Shown one piece after another: positions 1 to 7,400 of a DNA stretch of 19,448 nucleotides (positions within the stretch are counted from its first letter, which is position 1; the number at the start of each line of letters is the position of its first letter). The notes beneath the pieces are model-generated. The model was not told where the DNA came from. It was given only the letters and a program-made list of their open reading frames with translations, and searched no databases. Position numbers and translations under genes: made by a program. The DNA is taken from positions 1 to 19,448 of the forward strand of contig JAURNF010000207.1 of the NCBI GenBank assembly GCA_030830285.1, in the 5' to 3' direction. The DNA comes from Candidatus Kapaibacterium sp. (lineage in GTDB: Bacteria; Bacteroidota; Ignavibacteria; Kapaibacteriales; Kapaibacteriaceae).

Positions 1-3000
1 CGTGCTGGTGTCGGGGTTGCCCGTACGATACGCGCCGGTAGCACGCGTCCGACAAGCTGGGGTCCGCCATCACGGCATACGCGCACGCGCACCACACTAT
101 CGACAAGCGCTGGGTAGGCCTTGCGATCATCCTGCCAGACAAAGCCCTTGGCACCTGAGAAGATGATACTCGTACTATCGACCTCTGCCTGTTTTGCTCG
201 GAAGCGGAAGCGGTAGAGTAGTGGCTGGTTCTGTTGACGGTAACCATTACCTACATTAGCGATAGCGTATGTGCCGGTTGTATCATACCCCATACCTGGT
301 GAAGGTAATGGCTCCAGCACGCGGTAGTCCCATTGGATCGTCGACAGATACCGTCCTGCAGCACCTGCTGTCTGCACTGGTCGCTCTACACCAACATAGA
401 GTTCTACGCTCAGTGTGTCACCAGGCTCAACGAATGTTCTGGACGGCCGCAGCATGACCTGAGTCACTCGTTCATCAGCCGCAAGACTTCGTCCAACACC
501 CGCCACCGTTGAGCGACCACCATAGCTATCTGATGTTCTGATCGTCAGGGACGCTGAAAATGGTTTAGTCCCACTCGGCAAAAATCGAATTGCTACCTCA
601 ACCTCTTCTCCGTCCTTGAGGCGCCGAGGCCACTGATCAGGGACAACAAAGTTGACCGTATCAGAGACAGTGGCTCCAATAAGTTCGACAGCGGTCCCTG
701 AGACATTTTTCACCCGGACGCTGCCAACGTGTCCGCCAGCGGAGTTGATGAGCTGATCTGATGGCACAGATCCAAAGTCTATAGGATACACTGCCAAGCC
801 TTGAAGCGTATCGACACTCTTGAGAGTTACCGTTGCAGGCAGCGATGCAATCGAACATTTCGCCGTCGAGACTACACATCGATAGTCTCCCTGTGTAGCG
901 GCTGACATGGATGTGATTATCAACTGTGACGTTGTAGTCCCTGAATACACTACCCCATCATTCAAATCACTAAATCCTGTTCCGTTATCAACTTGCCACG
1001 TGTACGAGATGGCTGTGTCGGCTGTCGCAGCAACACGCAGCTGTACCGACTCGTTCAAGAGCACGGAATCACTGCTCGGTTGCGTCTGAATCGTCAGCGC
1101 ACAATCCCGACCACTAAACAACGCCAACACTTCAGCTGCATCAATCGCTCGATTCCATACGCCAATATCATCAAGCTTACCTTTAAGATTCTCACCATAG
1201 AGATGCGCTTGACCAAAGTACAATTGACATTGGCGTGATGTCGGCGTTCCATTAATCGTGATTGTAGAGTCAAGCACCCCATCAACATAGAAGGTAACAT
1301 TGTCAGCTCTCTTTACGACGATCACATGCTTCCATTCGCCAACCACATAGTCTGATTTTGTGGGCGGTCTAGATGGATCGTAGAACGGCCACGAACCAAC
1401 ACCATCGCCGACTCCAAATCGATACTTTGTTCCAGTGCCGACACCGATAGCAACTCCCCAGTGTGGCGCAGAATTGATCATTAACGCAGTACGCCGTGCA
1501 TCAACATCAAGCGAGTACCAGAGCGACATCGTCCAGTCACTCCACGATAGATCGAATAGGCTATCACGCACGAAAAGGTTATCGTCGATGCCATCAAGTC
1601 TATATGCCGAGTTGATCTGATCGAATCTGTTCTCCGTCAACTGCGCTTCAGTTGCAATCGCATGATGAGAATTCCCACTCTCATCATCGGCATTGCCATT
1701 GAATGGCCACCACCCAACGAGTCCTGCGACAGGAACATACGCTGGCAGGTTTACGGTCTTCAGGGTCACTGTTGCAACCTCCGATGTCAATGAGCACTTA
1801 GCCGTCGAGACCACACATCGGTAATCTCCCTGCGTTGCTGCAGACATCAATACAATTGTCAACTGGGGTGTTTTGCTACCTGCATATGCTGCACCATCTA
1901 CGACGTCAACATATGCAGCACCGGTCTTGACTTGCCATGTATAGGTTAGCGCCGTATCTGCGGTTGCTGCTACCTGCAGCACTACAGATTGAGATGACAG
2001 TGCTTGCTTACTCGATGGGTTTGAGGTGATTGTAATGCTGCAGGGCACACCTGTGTAGAGGCCTTGAATCTCGCTCTCGGTGAGCGCACGATCCCAGAGA
2101 CCAATTTCATCAATGTCACCCTTAAAGTAGATTGACGACCATGGGCAGTATCCCACTCCAAGTTCACTCTGAGCTGTGATTAACTCAATGCTATCCGACT
2201 CACCTTGAAGCTGACCATCAACGTACAGCTTGACTGTTGATCCAGATCCCGAATATGTGCTGACTATGTGATGCCACAAACCATCATTGAGCGGCGATTT
2301 CGAATACAGTGCATCACCACCTGAACCTGACTCGAACTGGCCATATCCGAGGGAGTCAATCAACCTAATTAGTTGAATGAAGATGATTTTTCCACCTTCG
2401 CCGTTCCCGTATGCTGTAACAGAACGTAACTCGGGGTACTGATATGCTGGATTAGGCCGATTATCAGTTGTTCGGAACCAACTCGAAACTGTGCGGGGAG
2501 CCGAACCGATCGGCACAGGTACATCGATGCGAATCTTATCATCTTGGCCGTCAAACAGGTACGATGACCCATTCACGCCGTGTCGATCCACACTCGGCTG
2601 AACACCATTTGAAGCCAGACCATTGTGCCCATTCCCACTCTCATCATTTGCATTCCCATTAAACGGCCACCAACCGATGAGACCATTCGTTGGTACATAC
2701 GATGGTACACCGACGGAAGCTAGACTTATGGTTGCCGTTTGGGACGTAACAGCGCAACGTGAGGTTGAAATCACACAACGGTAATCACCCTGTGTTGCAG
2801 TAGACATTGATACAATTGTCAATTGAGATGTTTTGCTTCCTGTGTATGAAGTCCCATCAGAGACATCTACAAACCCTGCACCATTGTTGAATTGCCAATT
2901 GTAGGTGACAACGGTATCCGATGTGACAGACACATCAATAACAGCCTTGCTCGCAGCGTTAATGGCGCTATTCTGTGGTTGCGATGTGACCGTGACATTG

Positions 3001-4382
3001 CAAGACTGACCTGTGTACAACGCCTTAACCTCATCTTGAGTGAGGGCGCGGTTCCAGACTCCTACATCATCGAGTTCTCCATCGTAGTAATAGTACGACG
3101 ATGTACCTGTACCACCGATCAGCAACGGCAAGCTTGCTTGTGATGGATTAGTAATAACATTCGTGTTTTGGTAGATCAAGACTGTGTCGAGATACATCCT
3201 GACATAGGCTCCTTTTTCATACACACAAACAATATGATGCCACACATCTGTCGTGGGCAGATTGTTTGTCGCATAGTAGCCTGTAAGGGGCGATGGGATG
3301 TATGTCGAGTGTCCATACTCACCCTGGTAGCTGCGGAAACCAAATGCAATGTTTGCGGAATAGATATCACTTGACATCGACTGATTCGAGACATAGAACA
3401 TGTCATTGCCAGGGGTATTGAAGCTTGACATCTTATACCATCCCGAAAACGAGACAGACCCTGTCAACGTCTGGTTCGGTGTCTGAATAACATCATCGAT
3501 TCCATCAAACGTATACGCGCTATTTGCCACCCCATCTCGATCCTTCGTCAGGAAAGCACCAGTGACCGTTCCATCATTCCCATTCCCACTCTCATCATTT
3601 GCATTCCCATTAAACGGCCACCATCCAATTAGGTCGTTAGTGGGGACATAGGAGGGGGCAGCATAGGGCTTAGCACTGTACAAGGAGCGTAACTCTTGAT
3701 TTGTCAGAGCCCTACTCCATAATCCGACATCGTCAATCTTGCCTTGAATGGACCACAACACACTATTTGCTGGCTCAAAGCAACCGATGACGAAGTCAAC
3801 ACGAGCAGTGTTAAAGCCTGCTGAAGACTTGACGTAGATCGAATCGTCGATGCATAACCGCAGCTCACCGTTCTCATAGGCTGCGGCAACAAAGTGCCAT
3901 GATCCATTTGTAAGCCTACCACCTGCAGGGTAGTCATAATCCATACCCCACAACGCGAGATCACTGGGACAGCAGCGAAGAACTGTCAACGCAAATGATT
4001 GCTGGGCTGATCGAATTGGGAAACCTGCAATGAAGCGGTCTGGCATGCTGAAGTCATCAGAGTAGACCCAACAAGCGATGGTTCGAGCTTCGTTACCAGC
4101 AGGTGCTGATGCAATCGGTATCGATACTCTATCTAGCGAATCAAACACACCGGCACGTCCTGTTGCACCAACACGATCCGTTCCAAATGTTACACCTGTC
4201 AACGTCCCATCATTCCCATTCCCGCTTACATCATTTGCATTCCCACTAAATGGCCACCATCCAATGAGGCCATTTGTGGGGACATAGGTGGGTACCTGAC
4301 TACGCAAAGTAATCGGAGCGAGTAGCGAAATGAGCATCGCTACCGTCACTGCTGCACGCATTGCTACACATTGAGTTGGCAT
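1..4382 (-). CDS. Giant LamG/Ig-like multidomain protein, probable T9SS cargo (3' end cut by window)
   Basis: I read this frame codon by codon from ATG 4382 to the left edge: 1460 codons, no stop, no frameshift. Residues 1-29 form a signal peptide ending LRSQ. The order is then LamG-like module (about 31-240), LamG (243-460), Ig-like (461-555), LamG (560-780), Ig-like (781-875), LamG (880-1093), Ig-like (1094-1188), a choice-of-anchor-D-like module with FGSVPSDQ (about 1195-1300) and a cohesin-like beta region (about 1305-1440). The sequence stops at the start of the C-terminal sorting domain; by comparison with the upstream paralogue about 70-75 residues are missing. LamG modules carry the GWWPF.GNA.DESGN motif; Ig modules carry QGDYRCV. 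LamG folds often bind carbohydrate, so an adhesin or surface-coat role is plausible but inferred. Thirty-five bases separate it from the upstream gene, and GAGGAG lies 10 bases before the ATG. An in-frame ATG at 4361 is a weaker alternative start. Confidence 0.9.
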   Translation of the reverse strand, partial: MPTQCVAMRAAVTVAMLISLLAPITLRSQVPTYVPTNGLIGWWPFSGNANDVSGNGNDGTLTGVTFGTDRVGATGRAGVFDSLDRVSIPIASAPAGNEARTIACWVYSDDFSMPDRFIAGFPIRSAQQSFALTVLRCCPSDLALWGMDYDYPAGGRLTNGSWHFVAAAYENGELRLCIDDSIYVKSSAGFNTARVDFVIGCFEPANSVLWSIQGKIDDVGLWSRALTNQELRSLYSAKPYAAPSYVPTNDLIGWWPFNGNANDESGNGNDGTVTGAFLTKDRDGVANSAYTFDGIDDVIQTPNQTLTGSVSFSGWYKMSSFNTPGNDMFYVSNQSMSSDIYSANIAFGFRSYQGEYGHSTYIPSPLTGYYATNNLPTTDVWHHIVCVYEKGAYVRMYLDTVLIYQNTNVITNPSQASLPLLIGGTGTSSYYYYDGELDDVGVWNRALTQDEVKALYTGQSCNVTVTSQPQNSAINAASKAVIDVSVTSDTVVTYNWQFNNGAGFVDVSDGTSYTGSKTSQLTIVSMSTATQGDYRCVISTSRCAVTSQTATISLASVGVPSYVPTNGLIGWWPFNGNANDESGNGHNGLASNGVQPSVDRHGVNGSSYLFDGQDDKIRIDVPVPIGSAPRTVSSWFRTTDNRPNPAYQYPELRSVTAYGNGEGGKIIFIQLIRLIDSLGYGQFESGSGGDALYSKSPLNDGLWHHIVSTYSGSGSTVKLYVDGQLQGESDSIELITAQSELGVGYCPWSSIYFKGDIDEIGLWDRALTESEIQGLYTGVPCSITITSNPSSKQALSSQSVVLQVAATADTALTYTWQVKTGAAYVDVVDGAAYAGSKTPQLTIVLMSAATQGDYRCVVSTAKCSLTSEVATVTLKTVNLPAYVPVAGLVGWWPFNGNADDESGNSHHAIATEAQLTENRFDQINSAYRLDGIDDNLFVRDSLFDLSWSDWTMSLWYSLDVDARRTALMINSAPHWGVAIGVGTGTKYRFGVGDGVGSWPFYDPSRPPTKSDYVVGEWKHVIVVKRADNVTFYVDGVLDSTITINGTPTSRQCQLYFGQAHLYGENLKGKLDDIGVWNRAIDAAEVLALFSGRDCALTIQTQPSSDSVLLNESVQLRVAATADTAISYTWQVDNGTGFSDLNDGVVYSGTTTSQLIITSMSAATQGDYRCVVSTAKCSIASLPATVTLKSVDTLQGLAVYPIDFGSVPSDQLINSAGGHVGSVRVKNVSGTAVELIGATVSDTVNFVVPDQWPRRLKDGEEVEVAIRFLPSGTKPFSASLTIRTSDSYGGRSTVAGVGRSLAADERVTQVMLRPSRTFVEPGDTLSVELYVGVERPVQTAGAAGRYLSTIQWDYRVLEPLPSPGMGYDTTGTYAIANVGNGYRQQNQPLLYRFRFRAKQAEVDSTSIIFSGAKGFVWQDDRKAYPALVDSVVRVRVCRDGGPQLVGRVLPARIVRATPTPA
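55..370 (-). repeat. Paralogous C-terminal segment, copy A
   Basis: This stretch aligns without gaps to 4680-4995, near the end of the neighbouring giant gene. Counting by eye over 55-222 there are only 4 differences, all silent. Similarity is lower around 223-300, high again at 301-360, and falls off sharply left of position 55. It encodes the cohesin-like region just before the sorting domain. Confidence 0.9.
816..1103 (-). repeat. Ig-like module, copy 3 of 3
   Basis: This is the third Ig-like module of the LamG protein, starting at Cys1094. It carries the YTWQV..G tryptophan region and the SAATQGDYRCVVSTAKC end motif, whose cysteine could pair with the first one. Similarity to copy 2 is clear at DNA level around the QGDYRCV codons. 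Confidence 0.8.
1660..1744 (-). repeat. LamG-start direct repeat, copy 4
   Basis: This is the segment encoding the start of the fourth LamG module (GLVGWWPFNGNADDESGN). It is the most diverged of four copies spaced through the gene and has changed at several third positions and in the His-His replacement after SGN. Confidence 0.75.
1756..2042 (-). repeat. Ig-like module, copy 2 of 3
   Basis: This is the second Ig-like module, starting at Cys781, with YTWQVKTG and SAATQGDYRCVVSTAKC. The end motif is identical in protein to copy 3, and both modules follow a LamG module directly. Confidence 0.8.
2620..2704 (-). repeat. LamG-start direct repeat, copy 3
   Basis: This segment encodes GLIGWWPFNGNANDESGNGH at the start of the third LamG module. 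It is nearly identical at DNA level to copy 2, including a shared run of about 38 bases over the PFNGNANDESGNG codons. Confidence 0.85.
2716..3002 (-). repeat. Ig-like module, copy 1 of 3
   Basis: This is the first Ig-like module, starting at Cys461, with YNWQFNNG and STATQGDYRCVISTSRC. The preceding LamG pair has no Ig module between its two members, so the LamG-Ig unit is repeated from here onward only. Confidence 0.8.
3571..3655 (-). repeat. LamG-start direct repeat, copy 2
   Basis: This segment encodes DLIGWWPFNGNANDESGNGN at the start of the second LamG module. The DNA closely matches copies 1 and 3, which makes it a possible site of recombination between modules. Confidence 0.85.
4206..4290 (-). 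repeat. LamG-start direct repeat, copy 1
   Basis: This segment encodes GLIGWWPFSGNANDVSGNGN right after the signal peptide. It is the first of four copies. It differs from copy 2 at few positions, mostly in the codons for Ser (for Asn) and Val-Ser (for Glu-Ser). Confidence 0.85.
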
Positions 4383-4392
4383 TCTACTTCTT

Positions 4393-4398
4393 CTCCTC
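4393..4398 (-). promoter_or_regulatory. Shine-Dalgarno GAGGAG before the LamG gene
   Basis: GAGGAG sits 10 bases upstream of ATG 4382, inside the 35-base gap after the upstream stop. It supports that start over the in-frame ATG at 4361. No promoter or run-of-T terminator is visible in the gap. Confidence 0.65.
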
Positions 4399-4417
4399 GT
4401 CAGACGAACTGCACTTA

Positions 4418-7400
4418 CTACGGTACAACAATCAATGGAACGTGATCGACACCTCTTGGTGTAGTGAGTGCAATGGTGTAAATGCCTGCACCAAGAGCAG
4501 ACAGATCCAATTGAACACGCTTTGTGTCCTCACTAATAATGCGTGAGATAACACGTCGACCATCAGCAGTTGACAATTCAAGTGTGCCTGCAACAGGACC
4601 TTGAAGCTCAACATCAACAACATTTCGAGCTGGGGATGGCGTTGCGCGCACAATGCTCGGTGTGAGCATTCGCCCGATTAGCTGGGGTCCGCCATCACGG
4701 CATACGCGCACGCGCACCACGCTATCGACAAGCGCTGGGTAGGCCTTGCGATCATCCTGCCAGACAAAGCCCTTAGCACCTGAGAAGATGATACTCGTAC
4801 TATCGACCTCTGCTTGTTTTGCTCGGAAGCGGAAGCGATAGAGCTGCACCTGATTCTGCTGACGGAATCCATTGCTCACATTTGCAACAGCATAGGTGCC
4901 TGACGTGTCATAGCCCATGCCTGGTGACGGCAATGGCTCAAGTACGCGGTAGTCCCATTGGATCGTCGACAGATACCGTCCTGCTGCTCCTGCCGTTTGT
5001 ACGGGACGCTCAACGCTGACCATCAACATCACACTGATGGTATCGCCTGGCTCAACCTCCGAGCGTGTTGGACGCAGAATGACCTGTGTGACACGCTCAT
5101 CTGGCAGCAGATCTCTGCCTGTGCCCGTGATAGTGCCTGTACCAGAGTACGTCGTATTCGTTGTCACATTGAGCTTGGTCGTATACGCGCGCTTGTCTTG
5201 TGGCACAAAGCGCACGGCGATCTCTGCCGTGTCACCATCGTTCATCCGCCGTGGCCACTGCTGCGGCACAACAAACGTCGACGTGTCATCTGTGCTGGCA
5301 CCAGTGAGCTCAAGGTAGATGCCTGTGCGGTTGTATACCTGCACACTTCCGACGTGACCACCGGAGGCGTTGATCAGATCATCAACCGGGAGTGAACCAA
5401 AGTCGTAGTCATTGACCACAAGTTTTTGTGGAGGCGGTGCAACGAATGTAAACGAGGAACTACGAACCGTGCATTCCGTTGATGCTTCAACACCAAACTG
5501 TCCATCGTTCGCAGGAGAATACGACTGTTGCGTCGCACCAGCAATCACTCGCCAACCTGTGCTATCGACAGTGTACCATTGATACGTCGCTGCTGGATTA
5601 TCACAGTTAGCCAAGAGACGGTCCGGTGCTACCTGCGATATCTGTACCGTAGGCACTGGCACAACAGTTATTGCGATATCAGCCGAATCACTGCGGTCAT
5701 TTGCATCTATGACAGAGCATCGGAGCACTCCATCGGTAGTCATTGGAACGAGGATGTAATCGACATCACGATTTAAGACTGTGCCCGTACCGGCGAGTGT
5801 CCATGTGATGCGATATGGTGGTTTACCACCAGTGATTACAACACGCGCATTCGCAGTATACCCACGGCAGACCGTGATGGCTGACTGTACTGCAGTAACT
5901 ACTGGGTCAGCAGGAGGCGGACCAATGGTGATCGTGTAGGCCGTGCTGCGGCTCACACATCCAGTTGTTGTATTGGTCACATCCACACCATACGTCCCGC
6001 TTGTTGCAGGCGCATATGTTGCTTGTGTGGCACCCGTCAGTGGTGTCCATGGTGTTGTTGCTGCGTTGTACCATTGATACTGCGCTTGACCGGCATTGGT
6101 CGTAGCCAGCAGCGTTCCAGCAGGGCTCTCGCTGACGGTAACCGTTGGCAGAGCGTTGACAGTGGTGGTGATCGCAGTGCTTGATCCTGAGCAGCCACCA
6201 TTGCTCACTTGCACAACATACCGGGCTGCCTTCGTCGTTGTGTAGTAGCGCGCTGTGCCCACAACGGTCGTACCCTCATACCATGTGTACGACGCGTAGC
6301 CACTACCAGCGTCAAGGCGTAGTGAATCACCTTGGCACATAGCAAAGCCGCTTGCGCTGGTAATTGTTGGACGCAGGGAGTCTTCGACGGTAATGGCAAG
6401 TAGCGAGTCCCTGGTGCAACCAGTTGGGCCAGTTACTGACGCTCGAAGTGTTGCTGTACCGCGCTGCAGCCAGTCAATGGTCACCTGATTCGTTGATGCA
6501 CCAGAGACAATGCTGCCTCGCGATGCTGGCGTAACTGTCCATGCATATTGTGTCCCCGACACTCCCTGTTCGACACTGTACACCTTACCTTTGCCATCCG
6601 ACAAACACACTGATGCGGCTCCCGTGACGCCGACATTCGGAGATTGTCCGGCACTCACACGAAGAACTGTATCCTTGGTACACCCTGTTGATACGGCTGT
6701 GGCCTGCACTTTCAAGTCGAAAGTACCTGCAGCCTCCCAACGAAGAGTTATTGTGGAGGACGTCGTGGTGCCACTTACGAGCGTGACGTTACTTGGCAAA
6801 GTCCAACGCAGGTTGGAGCTGCTGGCATTGCTGACAGTATAGCTTTCAAGTTTACCCGCGCATGTCGAGGCTGTTCCCGTGATTACATGAGCCGGCAACG
6901 CGTTTACGCGTACTACCAGCAGCGTGTCTTTCGCACACCCAGTTGCCACATTCGTTTCCCGCAGAAACACAGTGTCTAGACCACTACCAGCATTGCTCCA
7001 TTGTGCAGAAATGTTATCGCTAGTGGAGGATCCTTGTATGCTGCCGCGTGAAGAGACGCGCCATGCGTATGCACGGCCGGCTATCTGTGGCGTGCTGTAG
7101 ACGGCAGTGCCTCCATCACACAAAGTGGATGGCCCCGTAATCATTGGTGTAGGCCGTGGCTGTACTTGCACATCAAGCAATGTGTCTTTGCTACATCCGG
7201 AAGCAACTACTGTCTCGCGGACACGCAAGGTATCCGGACCACTGCCAACTCTACGCCACGAAACCACAACACTGTCGGCTGCCGAACTTCCCTGTACCGA
7301 TCCACTTGCCGAAGTTTGCCATGCATACATGCGGCCAACATTCGATGGTAGGCGGTAAACGTGGCGACTATCATCACATACGGATGTCGCACCAGATATG

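Noticed and set aside
1660..4290. Regularly repeated segments considered as a CRISPR-like array
   Set aside because: The spacing is hundreds of bases, the repeats are in frame and encode LamG motifs, and there are no short unique spacers.
4383..4417. Possible terminator in the gap between the two giant genes (TCGTC/GACGA)
   Set aside because: The arms are 5 bases with a one-base loop and no T run follows; the gap is better explained as a ribosome-binding leader.
4958..5395. Plus-strand open frame of 145 codons
   Set aside because: It is antisense to the cohesin-like end of the giant SBBP gene, with no supporting motif.
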